Source: Micavibrio sp. UBA6139 (GTDB lineage: Bacteria; Pseudomonadota; Alphaproteobacteria; Micavibrionales; Micavibrionaceae). Taken from it: a DNA stretch of 64,000 nt. A program made the position numbers and the translations under genes. The DNA is taken from positions 1 through 64,000 of the forward strand of contig DIVF01000036.1 of the NCBI GenBank assembly GCA_002423285.1. The letters run 5' to 3'. Shown one piece after another: positions 43,523 to 52,233 of the stretch. Within the stretch, counting starts at the first letter, position 1, and each line of letters opens with the position of its first letter. The notes beneath the pieces were generated by a model. The model worked only from the letters and a program-made list of their open reading frames with translations. It made no database searches and had not been told where the DNA came from.

Positions 43523-43660
43523 GCGGTTTTACCAATGAAACCCCTCAAAAATCAAGGAAATCTGCGGGTTAGGCGATAGATACAATTTTAAGGAAAATAA
43601 ACCGGGCCTTCAACCTTTTCGGTTATAAATAGGGGTGTGTGATTGGGAGTAGTTTTTGAA

Positions 43661-43864
43661 ATGAGCCACTATAGCGCAAGCGATTTAAAGACCATGCTAG
43701 CCGGGGCGCAGACCTTACAATCTGTGTCTGGGGCCCGTGATGGCGGGATTTTAGCCCGGACTCAGGCAGAATTAGGGGTTCAGGCCCCGCAAATGTCTGC
43801 CCCAGCCCCGGAAATGGCCGCGTCGGCTTCGTGGAACCCTGTTTTGAAAGGGCCTGAAGCATGA
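43661..43864 (+). CDS. small hypothetical protein, 67 residues
   Basis: A short Ala/Pro-rich soluble protein with an N-terminal helix (SASDLKTMLAGAQTLQS) and a Pro/Met tail. GGGAG lies 11 bases upstream of ATG 43661; TTG 43643 is a weaker alternative. Its stop overlaps the start of the next gene (ATGA), so the two are translationally coupled, which supports both being real. The family is not recognised. Confidence 0.5.
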   Translation: MSHYSASDLKTMLAGAQTLQSVSGARDGGILARTQAELGVQAPQMSAPAPEMAASASWNPVLKGPEA

Positions 43865-44139
43865 ACGTAGAGCTTGGAAAACTGGCCGATGGCGGCCTTG
43901 TCATTATGTGTGATTCCCCGTTCCCGCACGAAATCCGCCGGATCGAGTATTACCGCGACCAACGCCTCATGATGCTGGTCTATAACAATCCCACCCATGA
44001 AGGGGATTTGATGCACTACGAACTGGCCGATGTTGCGTCCCAATCCGTGGAATCCAGCCCCAGCGTGCTGGTGGTGGACCACTCCCCGGACCGGAAAATG
44101 TACGGATATGACGTGCCGCTGGTTCAGGTCGGGATTTAA
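43861..44139 (+). CDS. hypothetical protein, 92 residues
   Basis: The protein is strand-rich: VELGKLADGGLVIMCDSPFPHEI, a basic RRIEYYRDQRLMMLVYNN and a second strand group (HYELADVASQ, SVLVVDH). It looks like a small soluble beta-sheet protein without export signals. Coupling to the upstream 67-residue gene (4-base overlap) suggests a two-subunit unit. I do not recognise the family. The tRNA-Gly promoter begins 21 bases after the stop. Confidence 0.55.
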   Translation: MNVELGKLADGGLVIMCDSPFPHEIRRIEYYRDQRLMMLVYNNPTHEGDLMHYELADVASQSVESSPSVLVVDHSPDRKMYGYDVPLVQVGI

Positions 44140-44159
44140 AGATTTATCGTAATTTTTCC

Positions 44160-44187
44160 TTGCAATTGCCGTTCTGATGGCTATATT
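44160..44187 (+). promoter_or_regulatory. promoter of tRNA-Gly
   Basis: TTGCAA (44160-44165), a 16-base spacer and TATATT (44182-44187) lie 22 bases before the tRNA. Confidence 0.75.
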
Positions 44188-44208
44188 CCGCACCTGACTG
44201 AACGGAGT

Positions 44209-44283
44209 GCGGGCGTAGCTCAGGGGTAGAGCATAACCTTGCCAAGGTTAGGGTCGAGGGTTCGAATCCCTTCGCCCGCTCCA
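44209..44283 (+). tRNA. tRNA-Gly (anticodon GCC)
   Basis: A complete cloverleaf: acceptor GCGGGCG pairs with CGCCCGC, the D arm has AGCTCAGGGGTAGAGC, the anticodon loop TTGCCAA (GCC at 44241-44243) sits on a 5-bp TAACC/GGTTA stem, and the T arm contains GGTTCGAATCCC. The discriminator is T and CCA is encoded. A terminator follows 13 bases later. Confidence 0.97.
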
Positions 44284-44296
44284 ATTCAGGATCAAA

Positions 44297-44334
44297 GAAA
44301 AAGGGCCTGGCTGTAAAGCTGGGCCCTTTTCTTA
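44297..44334 (+). terminator. intrinsic terminator after tRNA-Gly
   Basis: AAAAAGGGCC and GGGCCCTTTTC pair around a loop that contains GGCT/AGCT, followed by T-rich sequence. Confidence 0.8.
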
Positions 44335-44340
44335 TTGTCC

Positions 44341-44509
44341 TGTCATCCCCGCCTTGTGCGGGGATCCGGTCTGTACAAAAGGCAGGTTTTCCGCAGGGGT
44401 CCATGACCCCTGCAACCCCATGATTTGTTATTACCTGCGGCGCAAGAGGGGGTGTTTTTTTATTTTGTGTTTTGGCAACCCCGGATCCCCGCACAAGGCG
44501 GGGATGACA
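44341..44509. repeat. 169-bp hybrid derivative of the composite element
   Basis: Its ends match copies A and B (TGTCATCCCCGCCTTGTGCG left, GCACAAGGCGGGGATGACA right). The interior differs: a GCAGGGGTCCATGACCCCTGC hairpin (44393-44413) and one arm ACCTGCGGCGCAA of the 60-bp element. It therefore mixes two repeat families. Confidence 0.75.
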
Positions 44510-44528
44510 AGGGAATAAGGGGGGGTAG

Positions 44529-44555
44529 ATTGAAGGGGGCAATACCCCCTTCAAT
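44529..44555. repeat. AAGGGGGC-family hairpin downstream of asnB
   Basis: ATTGAAGGGGGCA and its complement around ATA (CCCCCTTCAAT) form a long stem ten bases after the asnB stop; it may serve as its terminator. Confidence 0.6.
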
Positions 44556-44564
44556 CTCTTTACC

Positions 44565-46505
44565 TTATTTCATCCATCGCTCAAGCCAGGCTTGGAACAT
44601 CAACACTGTCCATAAACGGTGGGCGTGGTTGCCCTTGCCGTCCAGATGTTCGTGCCATGCGGCGGTGATGGGGGCGGGGTTCAAATAGCCTTCTTGTTCT
44701 AAGCGTGCCGGGCGCAGCAGTTCATGGGCCCAATCTTGTAAGGGACCGCGCAGCCAGTCGCCAATCGGGGCGGCGAAGCCTTGCTTGGAGCGATCAAATA
44801 AATGATCGGGCACATGGCGCGCCAAAACCTGGCGCAATAACCATTTGCCCTGACCATGGCGAATGCGGGCATCGACCGGCAATCGCCAGCAGAATTCAAA
44901 GACGCGGTAATCGAGCAAGGGCGCGCGTGTTTCCAAGGCCACCGCCATACTGGCGCGGTCTACTTTTACCAAGACATCATTGGGCAGGTATGAGATGGCA
45001 TCGCCGTAAAGCATGCGTTCGGTGAATGTCAGGTCACGCGGCAACATCGCCGGGTCATGCAGGGGGATCAGCGGTTCGCGGCTGTCTTTTACAATCTCGG
45101 TCGGGTTGTGCCAGCGGCTCATCACATGGATATAAATATCTTCCATGTTTTTCAGCGGCAGGATATCGGCGACCTTATATAGCTTCTCTCCGAATTGCGG
45201 GCGTTTGCTGACCAGCTTGTCCCATTTTTCCATCGTTACGCTGTGAATGCGGTCGGCCATAAACTGGCGCACCGGTTGCGGCCACCACCCAACCTTGTTC
45301 CACAATTTAGGGATAGCCTGATGGCGGACATACCCGCCCAGCATTTCATCCCCGCCATCCCCGGACAGGGCAACGGTCACCTGTTCGCGGGCGAATTTAG
45401 AAACCAGATAGGTTGGAATCTGGGATGAATCAGCGAAAGGTTCATCGTACATATCGGGCAGTTGCGGAATGATCGTTTGCGCGGCTTGGGGCCCTAAAAT
45501 AATTTCGTTGTGATCCGTGCCAAGGTGACGCGCTACGGCCTGCGCCGCTGCGGCCTCGTCATAGCCCTTTTCATTGAAACCAATGCAGAAGGTTTTAATG
45601 CGCTGGCTTGATTGTGCCTGCATCAAAGCGACAATGGTTGATGAATCAATCCCGCCGGACAGGAACGCACCCAGCGGCACATCCGACACCATACGGTCTT
45701 GAACGCAACCCTTCAGCAAATCTTCGAATTGATTGGTCAGTTCAATGTCGCTGCCACGCAGCGGGTTGTGACAGGCCTCTTCCACCACGCGCGGTGGGTT
45801 CCAATAGGGCTGGCAATCCTTGGCCAGATCATCCCCGGCGGACAGCAAATCAAACACCAAGGTAATGCGGGTGCCCGGTGGCATTTGCCAGACACCTTCA
45901 TAAATCGTATTGGGTGATGGTACGCAGCCAAAGCGCATATAAAGCGCCAGCGTGTTGCGGTTCACAACCGGCTTAAAATCCGGGTGGGCGCGGAAGGCTT
46001 TCAGTTCAGAGGCGAAGACGAAATTCTTGCCCGCCCAGCCAATATAAAGCGGTTTCTTCCCCAAACGGTCGCGTACCAGATGAAGCTGGCGTTTTTCACG
46101 GTCCCATAGGGCAAAGGCAAACATGCCGTTTAAACGTTGCAAGGCGCGGTTGACACCCCAGACCTCAAACGCGGCCAGCATGACTTCGGTATCAGAACGC
46201 CCTTTGAATGTGGAGCCCTCGGCTTCCAAATCTTTACGCAAGGATTGAAAATTATAAATCTCGCCGTTAAAAACAATTTCATAGCGGCCATTTGGTGACG
46301 CCATTGGTTGTGCGCCATCCGCCGATAGATCAATGATCGATAGGCGACGATGGCCCAGCGCCAGTGGCACCTCTGTATCCTGCCAATAGCCACCGGCATC
46401 GGGGCCGCGATGCGCAATCGCATCGGTCATGGTTTTTAAAACATTGCCCAGCGCGTCGCGCGACATTGTTTTATCCAGATCATATATTCCGGCGATACCA
46501 CACAT
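44565..46505 (-). CDS. asnB: asparagine synthase (glutamine-hydrolysing)
   Basis: The 646-residue enzyme makes asparagine or amidates a related acid using glutamine. The N-terminal glutaminase domain begins MCGIAGIYD with nucleophile Cys2 and has AHRGPDAGGYW, GHRRLSIIDLS and VFNGEIYNFQ. The synthetase domain has the PP-loop FLSGGIDSST and a CIGFNEKGYDEA segment; VALSGDGGDEMLGGY is also conserved. The length and LPNDVLVKVDRASMAVALETRAPLLD fit the branch often found in polysaccharide clusters, so a role in cell-surface amidation is possible. It starts four bases after gshB, in one operon. Confidence 0.93.
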   Translation of the reverse strand: MCGIAGIYDLDKTMSRDALGNVLKTMTDAIAHRGPDAGGYWQDTEVPLALGHRRLSIIDLSADGAQPMASPNGRYEIVFNGEIYNFQSLRKDLEAEGSTFKGRSDTEVMLAAFEVWGVNRALQRLNGMFAFALWDREKRQLHLVRDRLGKKPLYIGWAGKNFVFASELKAFRAHPDFKPVVNRNTLALYMRFGCVPSPNTIYEGVWQMPPGTRITLVFDLLSAGDDLAKDCQPYWNPPRVVEEACHNPLRGSDIELTNQFEDLLKGCVQDRMVSDVPLGAFLSGGIDSSTIVALMQAQSSQRIKTFCIGFNEKGYDEAAAAQAVARHLGTDHNEIILGPQAAQTIIPQLPDMYDEPFADSSQIPTYLVSKFAREQVTVALSGDGGDEMLGGYVRHQAIPKLWNKVGWWPQPVRQFMADRIHSVTMEKWDKLVSKRPQFGEKLYKVADILPLKNMEDIYIHVMSRWHNPTEIVKDSREPLIPLHDPAMLPRDLTFTERMLYGDAISYLPNDVLVKVDRASMAVALETRAPLLDYRVFEFCWRLPVDARIRHGQGKWLLRQVLARHVPDHLFDRSKQGFAAPIGDWLRGPLQDWAHELLRPARLEQEGYLNPAPITAAWHEHLDGKGNHAHRLWTVLMFQAWLERWMK

Positions 46506-46509
46506 AAAC

Positions 46510-47457
46510 TTATACTCTCGCTTCTAACATTGCTTGCATCACCAAGGCCGATACGTTTTCGCCACAGCCCTTTGAAATTTGCCGCAGGCCCGTGGGGCTG
46601 GTGATATTGATTTCGATTAACCGGTCGCCAATGATGTCGATGCCGGAAAAAATGACACCGCGTTCCATCAATGTTGGACCAACGCGCTCTGCGATCTTGC
46701 GTTCCATGTCATTGATCGGGCGGATGGCGTAATCGCCCCCGGCGGCCATATTGCCGCGAATACTGCCCGGTTTTGGGGTGCGGACCATGACGTGATCAAA
46801 GGGTTTGCCGTTGATAATCACCACGCGGCGGTCGCCCTCCGTAATGGAGGGCAGAAAGGCCTGCGCGATCATCGGGTAGGTTCCGCGCTGTGATTGCGTT
46901 TCCCACACAACATCAAAATTGACATCACCTTGATCCAGCATAAAGACACCGTCGCCGCCCATGCTGTCCAATGGCTTGATAATAATCTTGCCATGCGCGT
47001 CAAAAAATTCACGTAGCATTTTTTTATTTGCGGTGATCAGGGTCGGCGGGCACAGATCAGGAAAATGCGTCGCGAAGATTTTTTCATTTAAGGAAACCAA
47101 TGACGCAGGCGCATTGGTGACAAACGCCCCGTCTTTTTCGGCCTGTTCCAGTATGTAGCAGGCATGGATGAAGCGCTTATCGACGGGCGGGTCTTTGCGC
47201 ATAATAATAATGTCTAATTCACCCAGTGCGATTTTTTGCGGGGGCTTCAGGGTGAACCAGTTTTCCAATGTATCGAAAACGGTGATTTCCTGCGCTATGG
47301 CAAACGCTTTGCCGGACTCGACAGCCAGATCATCAATCACCATATGATAGAGTGTCGCCCCAGCGTCCTGTGCCGCCAGCATCAGGGCCAGTGAAGTATC
47401 TTTTTCCGGATTGATCCCGGATACGTGGTCCATCACAATACCGATACGGGTGGGCAT
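46510..47457 (-). CDS. gshB: glutathione synthetase
   Basis: The 315-residue ATP-grasp enzyme joins gamma-glutamylcysteine and glycine. IGIVMDHVSGINPEKDTS is the family start; RKDPPVDKRFIHACYILE, IIKPLDSMGGDGVFML (ATP-binding), and NITSPTGLRQIS near the end are diagnostic. The frame is open to 47589, but ATG 47457 gives the family N-terminus; the ribosome-binding site is weak. gshA begins 51 bases away on the other strand, and asnB follows in the same operon. Confidence 0.95.
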   Translation of the reverse strand: MPTRIGIVMDHVSGINPEKDTSLALMLAAQDAGATLYHMVIDDLAVESGKAFAIAQEITVFDTLENWFTLKPPQKIALGELDIIIMRKDPPVDKRFIHACYILEQAEKDGAFVTNAPASLVSLNEKIFATHFPDLCPPTLITANKKMLREFFDAHGKIIIKPLDSMGGDGVFMLDQGDVNFDVVWETQSQRGTYPMIAQAFLPSITEGDRRVVIINGKPFDHVMVRTPKPGSIRGNMAAGGDYAIRPINDMERKIAERVGPTLMERGVIFSGIDIIGDRLIEINITSPTGLRQISKGCGENVSALVMQAMLEARV

Positions 47458-47508
47458 GATGCTTTTATCTCTGATTGAGTGGGTGCGATAATCTTGACTG
47501 AAAAAAGA

Positions 47509-48759
47509 ATGCTGACATATGACGATCTTGTCAATGACATGGCCGGGGGCGTCAAGCCACCTGAGGACTGGAAAATTGGGATTGAACATGAACAGTTCAT
47601 TTACCGTTTAAGTGACGGGGGGGCGCTGCCCTATGACGGTGCACCCGGTATTTTACAAATTCTGGAATCTTTCCGCGATGATTATGGCTGGGACCCTATT
47701 GTGGTGAACGGTTATCTGATTGCCCTGCAAAAAGGCGGGGTCAGCATTACATTGGAACCGGGCGGGCAGTTTGAGCTCTCGGGCAGCCCTCAGGCCACGT
47801 TGCATGGCGTTCGTGCTGAAGCCAATGCGTTCTATGACGCGCTCGATAACATTACAAAATCAAAAGGGTTGGGTGTGTTGCGCGCCGGGTTCCACCCGAC
47901 ATGGAAACGTGAAGACATTCATGCCATGCCAAAGGAACGCTATGGCATCATGCGCCCCTATATGGAGAAGAAGGGCAAATACGGCGTCGATATGATGCTG
48001 CGTACCTGCGGAACGCAAGTGAACCTCGATTTTTCCAGTGAAGCGGACATGGTCAAAAAATACCGTGTCGCACTGGGCCTGCAACCGATGATCACCGCGC
48101 TGATGGCCAATTCCAAAATGGCCGAAGGGGTTGATACAGGCTATGAATCCTATCGTTCCTTGATGTGGACCGACACCGACCCTGATCGCTGCGGTGTTCC
48201 TGAATTCGTCTTTGAACCGGGCATGGGTTTTGCGCGTTATGTTGATTATGCGTTGGATGTGCCAATGTATTTCATTATGCGCAACGGCCATCATGTCGAT
48301 GTCGCCGGAAAATCCTTCCGCGATTTCATGGCCGGGAAACTGCCGGGGCATGAGGGAGAATACCCGACTCTTGATGATTGGCACGATCACCTCACCACCT
48401 TATTTCCTGAAGTGCGCCTGAAATCCTATCTGGAACTGCGCGGCCCCGACAGCGTCGAACCCGAACTGGTCTTCGCCATGGCGGCCTTTTGGACCGGCAT
48501 TTTCTATGATGCCGATGCGCTGGACCAAGCCTGGGATCTCATCCGCGACTGGCCCATTGAATTGCACCGCGAACTCCGTATGGCCGTGCCACGCCACGGG
48601 ATGCGCACTATTTTACCGGAACGCCAAACCTTCTTGAACCTGTCCTTGGAAGCCCTGCAAATCGCCCATAGCGGGCTTGGGCGACAAGCGGCCCATGCGA
48701 CATTGAAATCAGACATCACCCTCTTCCGTGACCGGATTTTGGCGGCGGCGATTGTGTGA
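47509..48759 (+). CDS. gshA: glutamate--cysteine ligase (alphaproteobacterial/plant type)
   Basis: The 416-residue enzyme makes gamma-glutamylcysteine, the first step of glutathione synthesis. It belongs to the GCS2 group shared by alphaproteobacteria and plants: PPEDWKIGIEHEQFIYR, ITLEPGGQFELSGSP, GFHPTWKREDIHAMPKERY, MMLRTCGTQVNLDF, and PRHGMRTILPERQTFL. The start is uncertain: ATG 47509 is chosen, but GTG 47479 and TTG 47494 are in frame. It is divergent from gshB, so a short shared control region drives both synthesis genes. Confidence 0.94.
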   Translation: MLTYDDLVNDMAGGVKPPEDWKIGIEHEQFIYRLSDGGALPYDGAPGILQILESFRDDYGWDPIVVNGYLIALQKGGVSITLEPGGQFELSGSPQATLHGVRAEANAFYDALDNITKSKGLGVLRAGFHPTWKREDIHAMPKERYGIMRPYMEKKGKYGVDMMLRTCGTQVNLDFSSEADMVKKYRVALGLQPMITALMANSKMAEGVDTGYESYRSLMWTDTDPDRCGVPEFVFEPGMGFARYVDYALDVPMYFIMRNGHHVDVAGKSFRDFMAGKLPGHEGEYPTLDDWHDHLTTLFPEVRLKSYLELRGPDSVEPELVFAMAAFWTGIFYDADALDQAWDLIRDWPIELHRELRMAVPRHGMRTILPERQTFLNLSLEALQIAHSGLGRQAAHATLKSDITLFRDRILAAAIV

Positions 48760-48761
48760 AG

Positions 48762-48905
48762 TCATGAAGGGGCCATTGGCCCCTTCAAACAACCCCGTTT
48801 TCTACGCCGTAGGCAAAAGCAATCAGTGCTGTTTACGCTGATGATTCTTATAGCCTGCGGCGCAAAGGAAAGAGATCGGGGTTTAAGGGGGCCATACCCC
48901 CTTTC
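48762..48905. repeat. composite repeat: second 60-bp GCCGCAGGC-type element with hairpins
   Basis: The core 48804-48863 has inverted ends ACGCCGTAGGCAAAA and TATAGCCTGCGGCGC, 60 bp in all, like 41130-41189. A left hairpin TGAAGGGGCCA-TTGGCCCCTTCA and a right hairpin TAAGGGGGCCATACCCCCTT flank it, giving the same three-part order as the 41080 element. Confidence 0.75.
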
Positions 48906-48907
48906 CC

Positions 48908-49912
48908 TTAATTCCCTTGTTCTTTCCGAATCTGCCGCCATTTTGCGGCGTTGGATGAATGCTCACCCAGTGTTTTTGAAAACACATGCCCGCCTGTGCC
49001 ATCGGCTACGAAATAGAGGTAGTCATTTTTTTCGGGATGAAGGACGGCTTGAATGGCGGCGCGGCCCGGATTGGCGATGGGGCCGGGGGGAAGGCCCGGA
49101 TATTTATAGGTGTTATAGGGCGAATCTGTTTCATCCAGATCTTTCTTTAGCAGGCGGCGGCCCAGTGGCCCTTTGCCTTCATCCTGAATCTGGCCCTTGG
49201 TGATGGCATAGATCACGGTCGGGTCTGTTTGCAGGGGCATACCGGCGCGCAGGCGGTTGACGAAGACACCGGCGATGGTGGCGCGTTCTGATGCGACCCC
49301 GGTTTCTTTTTCGACGATGGAGGCGAGTGTGATGGCTTGTTCAATCGTATCGAAGGGCAGGCCGGCTTCACGGGTTGGCCATAGTTCTTGGATGGTTTTA
49401 TCCATGGCGGCTTTCATCTCTGCGATGATTTTTTCGCGGGGGGCGTCCTTTTCATACAAATATGTTTCGGGTAGCAGGGAGCCTTCGGCTGGCACGGCAG
49501 CAATATCTCCGGTCAGGCTTTCATTGGCCTTCAGGCTTTGCACGATTTGCCAGCTGGTCCAGCCTTCCGGCAGGGTAATTTTGCGCTGGACGATATCGCC
49601 AGAAACGATTTTGGAGAGGGTTTCGCGGGTGGTGATGGCGGCGGGGAAAGTGTATTCCCCGGCCTTTAATTGCGATTCCTTGCCGCTGATCTTGACGGCG
49701 ACTTTAAAGACGAGGGCAGATTTGATGATGCCTTCGTTTTCCAAGGTTTCAGCAATGGTGGAAACACCGCTGCCCCGTGCAATGACAATGTTTTTATCGA
49801 CAGGCAGTGGGCCGGGTCCGGTCCACGCGCCATAGCCATAGAAAAACCCAATCGCCAGAAGCGCGACCAGTAGGGTATTAAAAAAGACAATGAAGCTTAA
49901 TACAAACTTCAA
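48908..49912 (-). CDS. mltG: endolytic murein transglycosylase MltG
   Basis: The 334-residue protein cuts nascent glycan strands near the inner membrane and limits their length. One N-terminal membrane helix (VLSFIVFFNTLLVALLAIGF) precedes a LysM-like part and the YceG domain. LASIVEKETG holds the catalytic Glu201; GVFVNRLRAGMPLQTDPTVIYA and YNTYKYPGLPPGPIANPGRAAI are family signatures. It starts three bases after fabF and is thus the last gene of the acpP-fabF-mltG operon, a common order in proteobacteria. Confidence 0.95.
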   Translation of the reverse strand: MKFVLSFIVFFNTLLVALLAIGFFYGYGAWTGPGPLPVDKNIVIARGSGVSTIAETLENEGIIKSALVFKVAVKISGKESQLKAGEYTFPAAITTRETLSKIVSGDIVQRKITLPEGWTSWQIVQSLKANESLTGDIAAVPAEGSLLPETYLYEKDAPREKIIAEMKAAMDKTIQELWPTREAGLPFDTIEQAITLASIVEKETGVASERATIAGVFVNRLRAGMPLQTDPTVIYAITKGQIQDEGKGPLGRRLLKKDLDETDSPYNTYKYPGLPPGPIANPGRAAIQAVLHPEKNDYLYFVADGTGGHVFSKTLGEHSSNAAKWRQIRKEQGN

Positions 49913-49915
49913 GCC

Positions 49916-51187
49916 TTACACCGACCGCATGATCAGCGACGCATTGGTGCCGCCAAAGCCGAAGGAGTTGGAAAGGGCAATCTTGACCTTTTTCTCTTTC
50001 GCCACTTTTGGAACCAGATCGATTCCTTGGCAGGCTTCGGAAATATTTTCAAGGTTCAATGTTGGCGGCAGGATGCCGGTTTGAATGGCTTTCAGCGAAT
50101 AAATCGCCTCAACCGCGCCCGCTGCGCCCAGCAAATGGCCGACAGCCGATTTGGTTGAGGACATGGAAATTTTATCGAGGCAGTGACCGAATACAGATTT
50201 GATCCCTGCGCATTCAATGCCATCGCCCAGCGGTGTCGAGGTGCCGTGCGCATTGATATACCCAACATCTTCCGGGTTGATCTTGGCCCATTTCAGGGCA
50301 GCCTTTACGGCGCGTGCGCCGCCGCTGCCGTCTTCGGATGGGGAGGTGATGTGATAGGCATCACCGGACATGCCGTAACCAATGATTTCGCCGTAAATTT
50401 TTGCGCCGCGCTTTTTCGCGTGCTCATATTCTTCCAAAATCAAAATCCCGGCGCCTTCGCCCATGACGAAGCCGTCGCGGCCCTCATCAAACGGGCGTGA
50501 CGCCAGTTCAGGGGTATCATTATAGCCTGTGGACAGGGCGCGTGCCGCCGCAAAGCTGGCAATGCCCAGACGGTTGATTGCGGATTCTGCACCGCCCGCC
50601 ACCATGACATCGGCGTCATCCAAGGCAATCATGCGGTATGCATCACCAATGGCATGTGTGCCCGTGGCGCAGGCTGTGACCACGGAATGGTTGGGGCCTT
50701 TAAAGCCGTGCTTGATCGAGACATGGCCGGACGCCAGATTGATCAGCATCGCCGGAACGGTGAAGGGGGACAGGCGACGTGGGCCTTTTTCATGGAGCGT
50801 CACGGAGCTTTCATAAATGCTCTGCAGTCCACCAATGCCTGAACCGATCATAACACCGGTGCGGAATTGTTGTTCTTCTGTATCGGCTTTCCAGCCAGCA
50901 TCCTGCAACGCTTCATCTGTTGCTGCCATCGCATAGGCGATGAAGATGTCCATTTTCTTTTGTTCCTTTGGTGGAACAAACAAATCGATATTGAATTTCC
51001 CGTCGGTCGGGTTTTCGTCGGTGGTGAAGGGAACCTCGCCGCCGATTTGCGCCGTCATGTCAGAAACATCGCAATGGGTGATGCGGGAAATACCGCTATC
51101 GCCCCGTGTGATCCGATTCCAGTTGTGATCGACCCCCACGCCCAGCGGCGACACGATCCCCATACCTGTTACAACGACACGTCTCAT
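49916..51187 (-). CDS. fabF: 3-oxoacyl-ACP synthase II
   Basis: The 423-residue condensing enzyme extends acyl-ACP chains with malonyl-ACP. The Cys-His-His triad is Cys173 (TACATGTHAI), His314 (NAHGTSTPLGD) and His351 (KSAVGHLLGAAGA). VVVTGMGIVSPLGVG and the glycine-rich FGFGGTNASL near the end match the family. It follows acpP by 85 bases and is coupled closely to mltG, the standard acpP-fabF-mltG order. Confidence 0.97.
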   Translation of the reverse strand: MRRVVVTGMGIVSPLGVGVDHNWNRITRGDSGISRITHCDVSDMTAQIGGEVPFTTDENPTDGKFNIDLFVPPKEQKKMDIFIAYAMAATDEALQDAGWKADTEEQQFRTGVMIGSGIGGLQSIYESSVTLHEKGPRRLSPFTVPAMLINLASGHVSIKHGFKGPNHSVVTACATGTHAIGDAYRMIALDDADVMVAGGAESAINRLGIASFAAARALSTGYNDTPELASRPFDEGRDGFVMGEGAGILILEEYEHAKKRGAKIYGEIIGYGMSGDAYHITSPSEDGSGGARAVKAALKWAKINPEDVGYINAHGTSTPLGDGIECAGIKSVFGHCLDKISMSSTKSAVGHLLGAAGAVEAIYSLKAIQTGILPPTLNLENISEACQGIDLVPKVAKEKKVKIALSNSFGFGGTNASLIMRSV

Positions 51188-51272
51188 AGTTTTTTAATCC
51201 CTGGTAGTTTTCGCAAAAGAAAAACGCAGCCATGATATTATCAGGACTGCGTTCTTCGATAAACCCTTTGCC

Positions 51273-51512
51273 TTACTCGGCGGCGTTTGCCTTGATAAAG
51301 CTGACGGCATCGCCGACAGTTTGAATCTTCTCGGCAGCGTCGTCCGGGATCTCAACGTTGAATTCTTCTTCAAACGCCATAACCAGCTCGACCGTATCGA
51401 GGGAGTCAGCGCCCAGATCATCAATAAAGCTGGCGGCTTCGGTTACTTTGCCTTCATCAACGCCAAGATGCTCAACGACGATTTTCTTTACGCGTTCTGC
51501 AACATCACTCAT
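51273..51512 (-). CDS. acpP: acyl carrier protein
   Basis: The 79-residue acidic protein carries the phosphopantetheine attachment Ser37 in [18 protein letters not shown] and the typical three-helix outline. AGGAA correctly placed before ATG 51512 decides this start over ATG 51518. It shuttles acyl chains between the Fab enzymes encoded around it. A TTGCCA/TATGTT promoter lies 50-75 bases upstream. Confidence 0.97.
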   Translation of the reverse strand: MSDVAERVKKIVVEHLGVDEGKVTEAASFIDDLGADSLDTVELVMAFEEEFNVEIPDDAAEKIQTVGDAVSFIKANAAE

Positions 51513-51559
51513 GGTCATTCCTATTCTTGATTTTTAGGTTGGTTTTTTCAATCCGGGCG

Positions 51560-51588
51560 AACATAGCCACAGCCATAGGGCTTGGCAA
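51560..51588 (-). promoter_or_regulatory. acpP promoter
   Basis: On the minus strand, TTGCCA (51583-51588), a 17-base spacer and TATGTT (51560-51565) lie about 48 bases before the acpP start. Confidence 0.65.
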
Positions 51589-51788
51589 GTCATTTGTATG
51601 AAACCCTGAAAAAATTAAGGTTTTCCAAGGGCTTCCTTGGTTTTTAGCGATGTGGGACCCTGCGCCATTATTCTGGAAAAAGCGGCTTCGGTCATTTTTT
51701 CTACGCAGAGCGTATAGCGGCAAACTTGACTCCCTCATTATGGATAGTTATGGTGCGGCACGTTTTACAGAAGAGGATGAATTGCCAA

Positions 51789-52130
51789 ATGAATAGATAT
51801 TTGAAAAAGACTTTTGCAGCAGCTGTTCTTGCACCTGTCGGATTTGTGACAGGTGTTCTGATTGCGGCTCCCGTGTTGGAGGGTACAATCAGGAACTCCG
51901 ATATGGCCTGTATTGAGTTACTGACCAAAGCAAGTCCAGCATTGGCAACAAGGACCGAACAAGAACAAAGAGCATATTTGGATTCTATCAAGAACGCACC
52001 TTGCTGGGGCGATCTCAAAGAACTTGGGGCCAAGATCGTAGCCATTCCTTTAACCGGGGCTGCATTGGGTGTGACAGCAGGATTTGTATTGGTGGGTCGT
52101 CGGAAAAAAGACGCTCCAACCCCTCTTTAA
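51789..52130 (+). CDS. small membrane protein, unknown
   Basis: The 113-residue protein has an N-terminal hydrophobic helix (FAAAVLAPVGFVTGVLIAA) and a second one near the C-terminus (IPLTGAALGVTAGFVLVG), with a polar 45-residue section containing two cysteines (MACIELL, APCWGD) between, so both ends would lie in the cytoplasm and the Cys pair outside. The positive tail GRRKKD supports that topology. AGGA lies about 12 bases before ATG 51789. The region is AT-richer than its neighbours. It splits the fab cluster in opposite orientation. I do not recognise the family. Confidence 0.5.
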   Translation: MNRYLKKTFAAAVLAPVGFVTGVLIAAPVLEGTIRNSDMACIELLTKASPALATRTEQEQRAYLDSIKNAPCWGDLKELGAKIVAIPLTGAALGVTAGFVLVGRRKKDAPTPL

Positions 52131-52152
52131 TATTTGAGGTCAGATGAATTTT

Positions 52153-52191
52153 AAAAAAGCCCCCTCCATATAACGGCAGGGGGCTTTTTTT
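52153..52191. terminator. bidirectional intrinsic terminator
   Basis: AAAAAAGCCCCCT and AGGGGGCTTTTTTT form a strong stem with a 12-base loop between the 51789 gene and the convergent HAD gene. Confidence 0.9.
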
Positions 52192-52233
52192 ATGTGTTAT
52201 CCAATCCAAGCGTTTCAGGCAGATGCCCTGTTT

